The notes under the pieces: generated by a model | Databases searched by the model: none | What the model saw: only the letters and a program-made list of their open reading frames with translations | What the model was told of the DNA's origin: nothing | Shown: in pieces, positions 8,007-15,631 of the stretch | Numbering within the stretch: the stretch's first letter is position 1 | How the letters are laid out: each line of letters opens with the position of its first letter | NCBI RefSeq assembly: GCF_031432425.1 | Contig: NZ_JAVKPH010000039.1 | Coordinates: 1 to 27,715 of the forward strand | Source of the DNA: Ruixingdingia sedimenti | GTDB taxonomy: Bacteria > Pseudomonadota > Alphaproteobacteria > Rhodobacterales > Rhodobacteraceae | Length of the DNA stretch: 27,715 nt | Direction: 5' to 3' | Position numbers and translations under genes: made by a program

Positions 8007-8699
8007 TCAGGCGTCGGCGAGGCGGCCGTCGCGCAGGTATATCAGGCGGTCGAAACGGTCGAAGATCTTTTCGTCATGGGTGACTGTCACGATGCAGGCT
8101 TCCTGTTCGACCGCGAGCTTGCGCATGAGGTCCATCACCAGCCCGGCGCGCGCGCCGTCGAGCGCGGCGGTGGGTTCGTCGGCCAGGATGATGCGGGGAC
8201 GGTTGGCCAGCGCGCGGGCAATCGCCACGCGCTGCGCTTCGCCACCCGACAGCAGCGCCGGCTTGACCATCGCGCGATGGCCGACTTCCAGGTAGTCCAG
8301 CAGTTCGCGCGCCCGCGCCCGGCCCTCCTCGGTGGGGCGGCCGGCAAGATCGAGCACGACAGCGACATTCTCCTGCGCTGTCAGAAAGGGCAGCAGGTTG
8401 TGGCTCTGGAAGATGAAGCCGATCTTGTCGAGACGAAGCCGCCTCAGGTCGCGCCGCAGCCATTTGCCGTCGAACACCGGCTCACCGTCCAGCACCACCC
8501 GTCCCCCCGAGGGGGCGAGAATGCAGCCGATGATGTTGAGCAGCGTCGTCTTGCCCGAACCGGAAGGGCCGAGCAGCGCGATCACCTCGCCGGCCCGCAC
8601 GGTCAGATCGACCGCCCGCAGGGCATCGACGCGGGTTTCGCCCTCGCCGAAATGCTTGGCCACGTTCGAGACCTCGATGAGGATGTCGCCGAGCGCCAT
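8007..8699 (-). CDS. ABC transporter ATP-binding protein (LolD/DevA-like)
   Basis: A 230-residue ATPase. It shows Walker A (LLGPSGSGKTTLLN), the Q-loop (GFIFQSHNLLP), the ABC signature (LSGGEAQRVAIARALAN), Walker B (IILADEPTAALD) and the switch histidine (VTVTHD). I chose the ATG at 8699, which has GGAA upstream and lies 5 bases from the permease stop; the same frame remains open into the permease gene but that part is out-of-frame shadow. The sequence is of the LolD/MacB/DevA type, which energises FtsX-like permeases. Together with the two genes before it, this forms a HlyD-permease-ATPase set in the order of cyanobacterial DevBCA. Confidence 0.93.
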   Translation of the reverse strand: MALGDILIEVSNVAKHFGEGETRVDALRAVDLTVRAGEVIALLGPSGSGKTTLLNIIGCILAPSGGRVVLDGEPVFDGKWLRRDLRRLRLDKIGFIFQSHNLLPFLTAQENVAVVLDLAGRPTEEGRARARELLDYLEVGHRAMVKPALLSGGEAQRVAIARALANRPRIILADEPTAALDGARAGLVMDLMRKLAVEQEACIVTVTHDEKIFDRFDRLIYLRDGRLADA

Positions 8700-8704
8700 G
8701 TCGG

Positions 8705-9838
8705 TCAACTTCCGAGCGCGGTGGCCGGGTCGACCTTCATCGCCGCCCGCACGCCGAGCGCCGAGGATAGAAGGCAGACGGCGGCGATAATGCCGGCAAG
8801 GACCATGACGTTGAACGGCTCCAGCACCACGCGGCGGGGAAAGTAGTCCTTCACCGTCAGGATCAGCATCAGCCCGATCCCCCAGCCCGCGGCACCAAGG
8901 ATCAGCGCCTGCTGCACGATCAGCGCGATGATGGTGCGGTCGGGGGCTCCGATCAGCTTCAGCGTGGCGATCTGCTTCAGCTTCTCCATGGTCATCGTGT
9001 AGATGATGAGGGCGATCACCACGGCGCTGACGGACAGCAGGATGCCGAGGAACAGCCCGATCTGGCGGCGCGCCTTGTCGACCACCGAGGCGAGCAGCAG
9101 CTCCTCCTGTTCGACCTGGGTCATCGCGGCGAGGTGCTTCCACTGGCGCACGGTGGCGGTCAGCAGATCGACATCGGCGCCCGGCGACATGCGGGCAATT
9201 ATGGTGGCGACCGAGGCGGACTTGACGGAAACTGCGCCACGCGCGGTCTGCACCCGCTGGGCCGCCGGGTCGAGTTCGGTTTGCAGCGCCATCGCGTCGG
9301 CCAGCGTCACATAGACTGCCGGATCCCCGCCCGAGTTCATCGCGCCTTCCACAAGCCCGACCACGGTGAAGCGGTCGCGCCCGAGCCGGATCGTCTCGCC
9401 CGGCAGCAGGCCGGTCTTGCGGTCGGCCACCAGTTCGAAATGGCCGGCGCCGATGCCGCGCCCCTCGGCGATCGCCTGCGGCCCGCCCGGACGCCCCGGC
9501 TCGTATCCGATGACGTAGAGACGCAGCGTTTGCCCGGTGTGGGCCGCTTCGACGTTCTGGTAGTTCACCGCGCCGGCCTCGGCCACGCCGGGCATCCGCG
9601 CCACTGCATCGCGCGTGTCGGCGGGAATGCTGGAGGCTTCCGCGAACGGTCCCTTGGTGCCGGCCTCCACCACCCAGACATCCGCCGCCGGCGCCTTCAC
9701 CACCGCCAGCGCGTCCGAGACGAGGCCGTTATAGATACCGATCATCGCCAGCACGACCGTCATCAACAGCCCCAGCCCGAAACAGGTCAGCACGAAGCGG
9801 AACAGGCCATGGCGAATGTCCTTGAGCGCGAGGTTCAT
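8705..9838 (-). CDS. ABC transporter permease, FtsX/DevC-like
   Basis: A 377-residue inner-membrane permease with the MacB/DevC layout. One TM lies near the N-terminus (about 14-38, RFVLTCFGLGLLMTVVLAMI), a periplasmic domain follows of about 200 residues, and three TM segments occupy the last third (starting near LFLGILLSVSAVVIALI, ALILGAAGWGIGLMLIL and MVLAGIIAAVCLLSSAL). This is the FtsX-type fold that works by mechanotransmission and not by classical channel transport. Its ATG overlaps the stop of the HlyD gene (ATGA), so translation is coupled. The substrate is unknown; DevBCA relatives export glycolipids, and others export drugs or peptides. Confidence 0.9.
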   Translation of the reverse strand: MNLALKDIRHGLFRFVLTCFGLGLLMTVVLAMIGIYNGLVSDALAVVKAPAADVWVVEAGTKGPFAEASSIPADTRDAVARMPGVAEAGAVNYQNVEAAHTGQTLRLYVIGYEPGRPGGPQAIAEGRGIGAGHFELVADRKTGLLPGETIRLGRDRFTVVGLVEGAMNSGGDPAVYVTLADAMALQTELDPAAQRVQTARGAVSVKSASVATIIARMSPGADVDLLTATVRQWKHLAAMTQVEQEELLLASVVDKARRQIGLFLGILLSVSAVVIALIIYTMTMEKLKQIATLKLIGAPDRTIIALIVQQALILGAAGWGIGLMLILTVKDYFPRRVVLEPFNVMVLAGIIAAVCLLSSALGVRAAMKVDPATALGS

Positions 9839-10980
9839 GGCGCCTCGCCGACGCGGGCGCGCCGGCCCTCTGCGGCGCCCTTCGGCGGGCTGGTGACGAT
9901 GGCGGCTCCTTCGGGCAGGCCGCCCGTGACCTCGACGCGGCCGCGATCATCGCGGGCGCCGAAGGTCAGCCCCACCCGCGCAAGGCGGCTATCCTGCACC
10001 GTCCAGACCGTGCCGCGATGGCCGTCGAAGCCGGTGATGGCGACCTCGGGCACCATCAGTGCGCTCGCGCGGGTGCCGGTCAGGATGCGCACTTCGGCCT
10101 GTTCGCCAAGAAACATCTCGGCGGGGCAGTCGGCGCAGGTCAACCAGACGCGGCGTTCCTCGTTCACCCGGTCGCTTTCGATGCCGATGCGGGCAATGGT
10201 GCCGTGAAACTCGGCCGCGGGCTGCGAGCGCAGCCGGATGGTGCCGGGTTGGCCAAGGGCAAGCTGACCGGCGCGTTCTTCGTCGACATAGGCCTGGATC
10301 CAGACGGTGGCCGGGTCGATCAGGGTGAAGATCGCATCGCCGGCCTTCACCACCGTGCCCGGCTCGGCATGGCGGGCGACGATCAGCGCGTCATAGGGCG
10401 CGACCAGCCGGTGATGGGCGAGAAGGGCTTCCTCCTGCCGCAGCGCCGCCGCCGCATCAAGACCCTGTGCCCGGATCACCGCCACATCCGCCTCGGCCAC
10501 GGCCAGATCGGCGCGGGCCACATCCTCGTCGCGCTGCGCCTCCTCGGCGCGCTGGACCGAGGCGACATCGCGCAGCGCCAGTCCCTGCTGGCGGCGGTTC
10601 GCCGCCTCGCGCTGCGCCAGGACGGCGCGGGCGCGCACGACCGCGGCATCGGCCTTGGCAAGATTGGCCTCGTTGGCTGTCACCGCTGCGCCGGCGCGGG
10701 CAACGCGCGCTTCCTGTTCGGCAGAGTGAAGGATGGCCAGTTCCTGCCCCTTGGCCACACTGTCCCCGGCATCGGCGGAAAGCCGGGTCAGGGCGGCGCC
10801 CACCTCGAAGCCGACGCGGCTGAGTATTCGCGCCTCGACAGTGCAGAGCCCGTAGATGCGAAGGGCCACATCATGTTCGGGCTGAACGATCGCCACCGTC
10901 AGGGGGCGTTCGGTGAAGAACAGAAAGCCGGCAGCGACAGCCGCCGCCAGAAGAAGACCCGATAGCCAGATGCGCCGCAT
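9835..10980 (-). CDS. HlyD-family periplasmic adaptor (membrane fusion protein)
   Basis: A 381-residue adaptor. It begins with an uncleaved signal anchor (IWLSGLLLAAAVAAGFLFF, residues 4-22), then a split lipoyl/barrel-sandwich region, then a long Ala/Arg/Glu-rich coiled coil (about 90-200, many ARAD and AEAD motifs), then LVAPYDALIVARHAEPGTVV, the second lipoyl half, and a beta-barrel. This subunit normally links an inner-membrane ABC permease to an outer-membrane TolC-type channel; no TolC gene lies in the window. It sits 3 bases after the TetR stop and overlaps the permease start. A CADC-like pair (VWLTCADCPAEMF) in the membrane-proximal part is unusual for HlyD proteins and could bind metal or form a disulfide. 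Confidence 0.9.
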   Translation of the reverse strand: MRRIWLSGLLLAAAVAAGFLFFTERPLTVAIVQPEHDVALRIYGLCTVEARILSRVGFEVGAALTRLSADAGDSVAKGQELAILHSAEQEARVARAGAAVTANEANLAKADAAVVRARAVLAQREAANRRQQGLALRDVASVQRAEEAQRDEDVARADLAVAEADVAVIRAQGLDAAAALRQEEALLAHHRLVAPYDALIVARHAEPGTVVKAGDAIFTLIDPATVWIQAYVDEERAGQLALGQPGTIRLRSQPAAEFHGTIARIGIESDRVNEERRVWLTCADCPAEMFLGEQAEVRILTGTRASALMVPEVAITGFDGHRGTVWTVQDSRLARVGLTFGARDDRGRVEVTGGLPEGAAIVTSPPKGAAEGRRARVGEAP

Positions 10981-10983
10981 CGT

Positions 10984-11580
10984 CTATTTTCCTTCCGCGG
11001 CCAGAAGCCGGCACTGTACGTCGAACAGGCGCAGCCCCTCGGCTCGCAAATCGAAATCGCGGGCGCCGAGCGCCCAGCGGATCGCCACGCCCTGCACGAG
11101 CGAGGTCAGCAGCACCGCCGCATCGTTTGCGGGCATGTCGCCGCGCAGAACCCCTGCTTCCTGCGCGGTTCTGATCTCCGTCGCCAGAAGGCCGTGGAAG
11201 GTCGTGAGCCTACCGTGAAAGGTGGCGCGCAGCTCCGTGTTGGTGACGTTCAACTCACGCGAAAACAGCAGCATCGGCAGCGCGGGGGTCGCGTCGATCT
11301 GCGCGAACTGTGCGGAAATCAGTGCACGCAACCTGACGATCGGCGTGTCTCCGAGGCTTAATGCATTTTCCCAAGCCGTTGCCAGCCCCTCGGCCACATG
11401 CTCGGCCACCGCCTGCCACAAGGCGGCCTTGGTTGGGAAGTGCCGGAACAAGGCGGCCTGCGTGACGCCGATCTGCGATGCGACCGCTCCTGTCGTCACC
11501 CGGTCCGGCCCGATCCTGTCGGCCAGGTCGAGTACGGTGGCCATGATCTCGGCCTTGCGAAGCTCCGCTGACTTTCGCAC
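10984..11580 (-). CDS. TetR/AcrR-family repressor of the efflux operon
   Basis: A 198-residue regulator with an N-terminal HTH (residues about 10-55: ATVLDLADRIGPDRVTTGAV, then QIGVTQAALFRHFPTKAALW) and an all-helical C-terminal ligand domain. It starts with GTG; AAGG lies about 6 bases upstream. It is the first gene of a six-gene minus-strand operon (TetR, HlyD, permease, ATPase, four-TM protein, P1B-4 ATPase). An 18-bp near-palindrome 15 bases upstream of the start is a convincing operator, so autorepression together with repression of the exporter genes is likely. The inducer is unknown; the ligand domain shows no obvious metal site. Confidence 0.92.
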   Translation of the reverse strand: MRKSAELRKAEIMATVLDLADRIGPDRVTTGAVASQIGVTQAALFRHFPTKAALWQAVAEHVAEGLATAWENALSLGDTPIVRLRALISAQFAQIDATPALPMLLFSRELNVTNTELRATFHGRLTTFHGLLATEIRTAQEAGVLRGDMPANDAAVLLTSLVQGVAIRWALGARDFDLRAEGLRLFDVQCRLLAAEGK

Positions 11581-11595
11581 GGGGCACCTTGTTAG

Positions 11596-11613
11596 TTAGT
11601 GATCGGTCACAAA
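11596..11613. promoter_or_regulatory. Probable TetR operator
   Basis: TTAGTGATC-GGTCACAAA is an 18-bp near-palindrome; the half-sites TTAGTGATC and TTTGTGACC agree at 7 of 9 positions, with a GTGA...TCAC core. Centre spacing and length are typical of TetR/AcrR operators, and it lies just upstream of the tetR GTG. Confidence 0.7.
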
Positions 11614-11698
11614 CATACTTAGGCGGGCTCCTGCGATGCGTCAATCACGAGGCGTCATTTTCTGCATGCATTGATTGCCACGACACCGGGAACTAGGT

Positions 11699-11729
11699 GG
11701 GCAAGATAGAGGCCGGCCTATCTCTGCCC
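11699..11729. repeat. Imperfect inverted repeat
   Basis: Arms GGGCAAGATAG and CTATCTCTGCCC pair with one bulge around an 8-base loop (AGGCCGGC, itself part of a palindrome). No T-tract follows. It could be the end of a lost element or a terminator for a gene that is no longer present. Confidence 0.45.
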
Positions 11730-11856
11730 GCGACGCGGTGAATACGGAAGACAACACGTAAGTTCGTCTAATGGACGCTAAGCCGCAACTCTGAAAATTG
11801 CAAAACCGTCTGGTACAAGTTGTTTTATTAGGAGGACTACGTTTGGTACGGGGGGC

Positions 11857-11900
11857 GCCGGCAAAGATGATTGCACGCTCTCGCAACCATCTTTGCCGGC
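11857..11900. repeat. Perfect 13-bp inverted repeat (hairpin)
   Basis: GCCGGCAAAGATG at 11857-11869 is exactly complementary to 11888-11900, and the 18-base interior contains a further TTGC/GCAA pair, giving a long two-part hairpin. No poly-T follows on the plus side. It could be a folded RNA, a terminator without T-tract, or a recombination/transposon end. Confidence 0.6.
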
Positions 11901-12113
11901 TCAGACTGCAAGCTTTGATCGACGGCTTTGCGCCCGCATTTTCGACGTTCGAGTGACAGTTGCGACTTCCCGAAAGCCGAAATTGCTTATCGTGGGCCTG
12001 AGCGCCAGCCGACTACTTCGACGTATATGAATCCCACGTGGTTCGCCACTTCGCCGCCGATTGTGCGATATTGCCGCTTATGGCCACCGATTTGGGCTTT
12101 CCCGCCGTCCGTG

Positions 12114-12174
12114 TGTGATTTTTCATGGAATGAGGGCCCCAGTTGAGGGGTAATTTTCGTCCAAACGGGACCCC
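12114..12174 (+). repeat. Left terminal repeats of the IS21 element
   Basis: Outer repeat 12114-12140 and inner repeat 12150-12174, each matching the reverse complement of the right end. Just inside is a GACCCC...GGGGTC hairpin (12169-12187). Confidence 0.75.
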
Positions 12175-12220
12175 TTAACGTGGGGTCATCAAAGTGCGTC
12201 CGGTTTGATCGGAGGCATTT

Positions 12221-13798
12221 GTGTTTTGGATGTTGGTTGTGGAGACGATTGCAAAGATACGCCGGCTGTCGCTGGTGCAGGGGAAGTCGATCAAGGCGAT
12301 CTGCCGGGAGTTGAAGATCTCGCGGAAGGTGGTTCGCAAGGTGCTGCGATCGGACGAGACCGAGTTCCGCTACGAGCGCAAGCATCAGCCGTATCCCCGG
12401 ATGGGAGCCTGGCGTGAGAAGTTGGACGGGCTGCTGTCGGCGAATGCGGCAAAGCCGCAGCGTGAGCGGCTGACGCTGATCCGGATCTTCGAGGAGCTTC
12501 GCGGCCTTGGCTATGACGGCAGCTACAGCTCGGTGTGGCGCCACGCGCAGGATTGGGATGAGCAACGCGGCAGCGCCGCGGCTGAGGCCTATATCCCGCT
12601 GAGCTTCGCGCCTGGCGAAGCCTACCAGTTCGACTGGAGCCACGAGGTCGTCCTGCTCGACGGCGTGACGGTGACCGTGAAGGTGGCGCACATGCGGCTC
12701 TGTCACAGCCGCATGTTCTTCGTTCGGGCCTATCCGCGCGAGACGCAGGAGATGGTGTTCGACGCCCATGACCGGGCGTTCGCCTTCTTCCGCGGGGCGT
12801 GCACGCGCGGTATCTACGACAACATGAAGACGGCGGTTGACGCGATCTTCATCGGCAGGGATCGCCGCTACAACCGCCGCTTCGCGCAGATGTGCGGTCA
12901 TTACCTTGTCGAACCGGAGGCCTGTACGCCGGCGTCGGGTTGGGAGAAGGGCCAGGTCGAGAATCAGGTCGGGCTGGTACGAGAACGCTTCTTCACGCCG
13001 CGTCTGCGCTTCAAGACGCTGGAGGACCTGAACGGCTGGCTGGCCGACAAATGCGTCTCCTGGGCCAAGGCGCACCGGCATCCCGAACAGGACGGCCGCA
13101 CGATCTGGGAGGTGTTCGAGGAGGAGCGCGGCAGCTTCATTCCATATGCCGGACGCTTCGACGGCTTCCACTGTGTCCCGGCCTCGGTGTCGAAGACCTG
13201 CACGGTGCGCTTCGACAACAACAAATACTCGGTGCTGTCGAGCGCCGTCGGCCGGCCGGTCGAGATCCATGCCTATGCCGATCGCATCGTCATCCGCCAG
13301 GACGGCGTGGTCGTCGGCGAACATGCCCGCTGCTTCGGCCGCAACGAGGTGATCTACGACCCTTGGCATTACGTCCCGGTATTGGCCCGCAAACCCGACG
13401 GGTTGCGCAACGGCGCACCGTTCAAGAACTGGGTTCTGCCGTCGGCCATGGAGAAGGTGCGTCGCAAGCTCAAGACAGTGGATGACGGCGACCGGCAGAT
13501 GGTGTCGATCCTCACCTGTGTGCTGAGCGACGGATTGAACGCGGTCGAGGCGGCCTGTCAGGAGGCGCTCGATCACGGCGTCTCGTCGGCAGCGGTGATC
13601 CTCAACATCCTGGCCCGCCGCCGCGACCCGGCGCCGGGCACGATCCTTTCCATTCCCCAGGCGCTGAAGCTGGCTCACGAGCCGATCGCCGACTGCGCCC
13701 GCTATGACAGTCTCAGGAGGACGAACAGCCATGGAACGCACCGAGGTTCTGGAACTGATGGGCACGCTGAAGCTCTACGGGATGCGATCAGCCTATGA
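12221..13798 (+). CDS. istA: IS21-family transposase IstA
   Basis: A 525-residue DDE transposase. It has an N-terminal HTH (SIKAICRELKISRKVVRKVL), then the RNase-H-like catalytic core with the first Asp in YQFDWSHE, the second in IYDNMKTAV and the Glu in KGQVENQVG. A C-terminal beta-rich domain follows (VSKTCTVRFDNNKYSV). Length and layout match intact IstA. It starts at GTG 12221 with GGAGG 6 bases upstream. Its last 68 bases overlap the start of istB, as in other IS21 elements, which couples the two genes. No frameshift or stop was seen, so the enzyme is probably functional. Confidence 0.95.
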   Translation: MFWMLVVETIAKIRRLSLVQGKSIKAICRELKISRKVVRKVLRSDETEFRYERKHQPYPRMGAWREKLDGLLSANAAKPQRERLTLIRIFEELRGLGYDGSYSSVWRHAQDWDEQRGSAAAEAYIPLSFAPGEAYQFDWSHEVVLLDGVTVTVKVAHMRLCHSRMFFVRAYPRETQEMVFDAHDRAFAFFRGACTRGIYDNMKTAVDAIFIGRDRRYNRRFAQMCGHYLVEPEACTPASGWEKGQVENQVGLVRERFFTPRLRFKTLEDLNGWLADKCVSWAKAHRHPEQDGRTIWEVFEEERGSFIPYAGRFDGFHCVPASVSKTCTVRFDNNKYSVLSSAVGRPVEIHAYADRIVIRQDGVVVGEHARCFGRNEVIYDPWHYVPVLARKPDGLRNGAPFKNWVLPSAMEKVRRKLKTVDDGDRQMVSILTCVLSDGLNAVEAACQEALDHGVSSAAVILNILARRRDPAPGTILSIPQALKLAHEPIADCARYDSLRRTNSHGTHRGSGTDGHAEALRDAISL

Positions 13799-14465
13799 CG
13801 AGATCATGGGCGTCGCCATCAAGCGCCAGCACGAACCACCGAAGATCGTCGGCGATCTGCTGCAGGCCGAGATATCCGAGAAGCAGGCCCGCTCCATCAA
13901 ATACCAGCTCACCGTCGCCAAGCTGCCATTGGCCAAGGACATCGATGACTTCGACTTCACCGGCACGCCCGTCAACGAGAGCCTGATCCGTGATCTTGCC
14001 GGCGGAGCCTTTGTCGCCGATCAGCGTAACGTCGTCCTGGTCGGCGGCACCGGCACGGGCAAATCCCATCTGGCCATCGCCATTGCCCGGGCGCTCATCC
14101 GCAACGGTGCGCGCGGCCGCTTCTTCAATGTCGTCGACCTGGTCAACAGACTGGAGACCGAGACCCGTGCCGGCCGCCAGGGGCGCATTGCCGATCACCT
14201 GACCCGGCTCGACTTCGTCGTGCTCGACGAACTCGGCTATCTGCCCTTCGCCCAGGCCGGCGGGCAGTTGCTCTTCCATCTCGTCTCGAAGCTCTACGAG
14301 CGGACCAGCGTCATCATCACCACCAACCTGGCGTTCGGCGAATGGCCCACCGTCTTCGGCGACGCCAAGATGACCACGGCGCTGCTCGATCGACTTACCC
14401 ATCACTGCGAGATCGTCGAGACCGGAAACGAATCCTGGCGCTTCAAGAGCCGCTCTCAAAGCTAA
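13731..14465 (+). CDS. istB: IS21-family helper ATPase IstB
   Basis: A 244-residue AAA+ ATPase of the DnaC/IstB type that assists target choice and strand transfer by IstA. Walker A is GGTGTGKSHLAIAIA, Walker B is FVVLDELGYLPF, and the N-terminal helical domain starts ERTEVLELMGTLKLYGMRSA. The ATG at 13731 has a perfect AGGAGG about 9 bases upstream, inside istA. The frame is complete and ends 150 bases before the right end of the element. Confidence 0.95.
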   Translation: MERTEVLELMGTLKLYGMRSAYDEIMGVAIKRQHEPPKIVGDLLQAEISEKQARSIKYQLTVAKLPLAKDIDDFDFTGTPVNESLIRDLAGGAFVADQRNVVLVGGTGTGKSHLAIAIARALIRNGARGRFFNVVDLVNRLETETRAGRQGRIADHLTRLDFVVLDELGYLPFAQAGGQLLFHLVSKLYERTSVIITTNLAFGEWPTVFGDAKMTTALLDRLTHHCEIVETGNESWRFKSRSQS

Positions 14466-15117
14466 AGCCGAAAGCAAACGAGCCGCGCCCGATCAGGCTG
14501 TGCAACCCCGACCAGCTTCGCCTGATCGGGCGCTCACCGTCGTGCCCTCCATCAACCCAAAACCGGGGTTCCTTTTGCGCGAAAATACGGGGTCCCGATT
14601 CCACGGTCATTGACATCGTATCCATATCGACCGGCAGCATGCGCAGCGTCATGTCCATGACCGCGCCCGCCATGCTCACGTCGCCTCGGCCGACGAGGCG
14701 CGGCAGATCTTCCTGATCGCAGTCTCCGGCCCATGCCAGGACCGCATCGTCCGGCGTAAGCACCGGCTCTGGGATCTTGGGGTGGTCGATCTCGATCACC
14801 CAGCGACCCTCGTCCGCGAGGGTGACGGCCATCGGTTCGGTCATCTCGGGGTGATCGAGCAGCAGATCCTCGCCCAGCAGCCAGATGGACATGGTCTCGG
14901 TTTCGGGCGAGGGCTGCATGGGGATGACCATCCCGCCGGCAAGGACGTAGCCGGAAAGGTGGGCGACGCGCCAGTCGCCCACGAACCGCTCGCGCAACTC
15001 CTGCCACGCTGTCGGCGAGGACATGCCGCAAAGGGGCGAACTGTCGCTCCGATCCTGTGCCAGGGCAGGCACGGCGGCACAGACCAGAACGATCGTCAGC
15101 GCGAGGGCCCGTTTCAT
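14443..15117 (-). CDS. Secreted lipocalin-like protein (type L), 3' end replaced by IS21
   Basis: The native part runs from 15117 to 14616 (about 167 residues); the frame then continues about 57 codons into the IS right end and stops at 14443. I chose the ATG at 15117 because AGGAGG is about 10 bases upstream; the ATG at 15126 is too close to it. It begins with a signal peptide (MKRALALTIVLVCAAVPALAQ), then a Cys, then FVGDWRV, a G-x-W motif like that opening lipocalin barrels, and later a GDC motif. The same order (Cys, G-x-W, DC) occurs in the protein at 21518-22087, so the two look like paralogues; by that comparison some 15-25 native C-terminal residues are lost. The fused tail is Arg/Phe-rich IS sequence, so the product may be impaired. 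It is the last gene of the VWA operon. Confidence 0.7.
   Translation of the reverse strand: MKRALALTIVLVCAAVPALAQDRSDSSPLCGMSSPTAWQELRERFVGDWRVAHLSGYVLAGGMVIPMQPSPETETMSIWLLGEDLLLDHPEMTEPMAVTLADEGRWVIEIDHPKIPEPVLTPDDAVLAWAGDCDQEDLPRLVGRGDVSMAGAVMDMTLRMLPVDMDTMSMTVESGPRIFAQKEPRFWVDGGHDGERPIRRSWSGLHSLIGRGSFAFGFSFESGS
14485..14533 (+). terminator. Stem-loop downstream of istB
   Basis: GCGCCCGATCAGGC (14485-14498) is perfectly complementary to 14520-14533, with a 21-base loop. It lies 20 bases after the istB stop, inside the element. No T-run follows. A role in ending IS transcription, or in blocking read-through into the IS from the operon on the other strand, is likely. Confidence 0.5.
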
Positions 15118-15145
15118 CGGCTTCATTCCTCCTTACCGTAGCAGG

Positions 15146-15631
15146 TTAGTGCCCTGCGACTGTGATCTGGCCCTCCACGACATCAAGGACGAGGGGATGG
15201 CGCTGTCCCGGCACCCGGTCCGACATCGGATGAGCCACCAGGTGCGCTTCGATCTCTCCGTTGAAACGCAGCGAGCCATCCCCGTCGCGCTCGATATCCA
15301 GGATTGTGCGCGTCCCCGTATCGTCAGCGAGCCGTAGAACTGGATTTCCAGCTCCGTCCTCGATCCGCAGTTCGAGGAGGCTTGCCGTTCCCTCGACCAT
15401 CATCACTAGCAAACGGATCGGGCCGATATCTTTCGGCACCTCCTGCGGATCGGCGAAGATGCGCAGGGAGCCGACATCATCGCTCTCGAAATGGTACTCC
15501 GACCGCTCCGCGTCGATGCGCCAGGACGTGGGCGCGCCGTCCAGAAACCCAGTCATGCTCCCGTCTGGTTCCTGAGCGAGGACAGGTGCGGAAAGGCAGA
15601 TCGCAACTAGGGAAAACGCCGCGGTCCTCAC
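15146..15631 (-). CDS. Small secreted beta-rich protein (type B)
   Basis: A 161-residue exported protein with a signal peptide (residues 1-19, ending VLAQ) and a beta-rich mature domain: EPDGSMTGFLDG, alternating hydrophobic strands, and the C-terminal DVVEGQITVAGH. It starts at GTG 15631, overlapping the stop of the preceding gene (GTGA), so translation is coupled. The opening G-x(5)-LDG and the closing D-V-(V)-E-G-(Q/R)-I pattern also occur in the protein at 21030-21509, which I take to be its paralogue. No known family was recognised and no catalytic motif is visible. Its place in the VWA operon suggests a periplasmic or surface structural role. Confidence 0.8.
   Translation of the reverse strand: MRTAAFSLVAICLSAPVLAQEPDGSMTGFLDGAPTSWRIDAERSEYHFESDDVGSLRIFADPQEVPKDIGPIRLLVMMVEGTASLLELRIEDGAGNPVLRLADDTGTRTILDIERDGDGSLRFNGEIEAHLVAHPMSDRVPGQRHPLVLDVVEGQITVAGH

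Larger units (their letters stand above)
11614..12113. other. Gene-free spacer between TetR operon and IS21 element
   Basis: About 500 bases without a credible gene. Short frames on both strands lack ribosome sites or recognisable composition. The stretch looks less GC-rich than its surroundings and holds two long inverted repeats (listed separately). On the minus strand a frame entering from the IS boundary at 12113 stays open for about 34 codons before a stop; I could not match it to anything. This may be a remnant of an older mobile element or deleted gene. Confidence 0.6.
12114..14615 (+). mobile_element. IS21-family insertion sequence
   Basis: About 2.5 kb containing istA and istB in the standard overlapping order. 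The ends are 27-base outer inverted repeats (12114-12140 and 14589-14615) that begin TGT/end ACA and match at 18 of 27 positions. Next to these are inner repeats (12150-12174 and 14565-14588, cores ATTTTCG and ACCCC) that match well. Multiple terminal repeats are typical of IS21. Flanking bases (CGTCCGTG on the left, TCGTATCC on the right) are not a direct repeat, so the expected 4-8 bp target duplication is missing. The element looks intact and possibly active. Confidence 0.88.

Noticed and set aside
8700..9143. N-terminal extension of the ABC ATPase frame
   Set aside because: It lies out of frame inside the permease gene; ATG 8699 has a ribosome site and gives the usual family length.
11641..11886. 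An 81-codon minus-strand frame in the spacer before the IS
   Set aside because: No ribosome site and no recognisable features, and it is crossed by the hairpins.
11987..13765. A 592-codon minus-strand frame opposite istA
   Set aside because: It is the antisense shadow of a GC-rich gene with clear transposase motifs on the plus strand; its composition is His/Arg/Asp-rich without domains.
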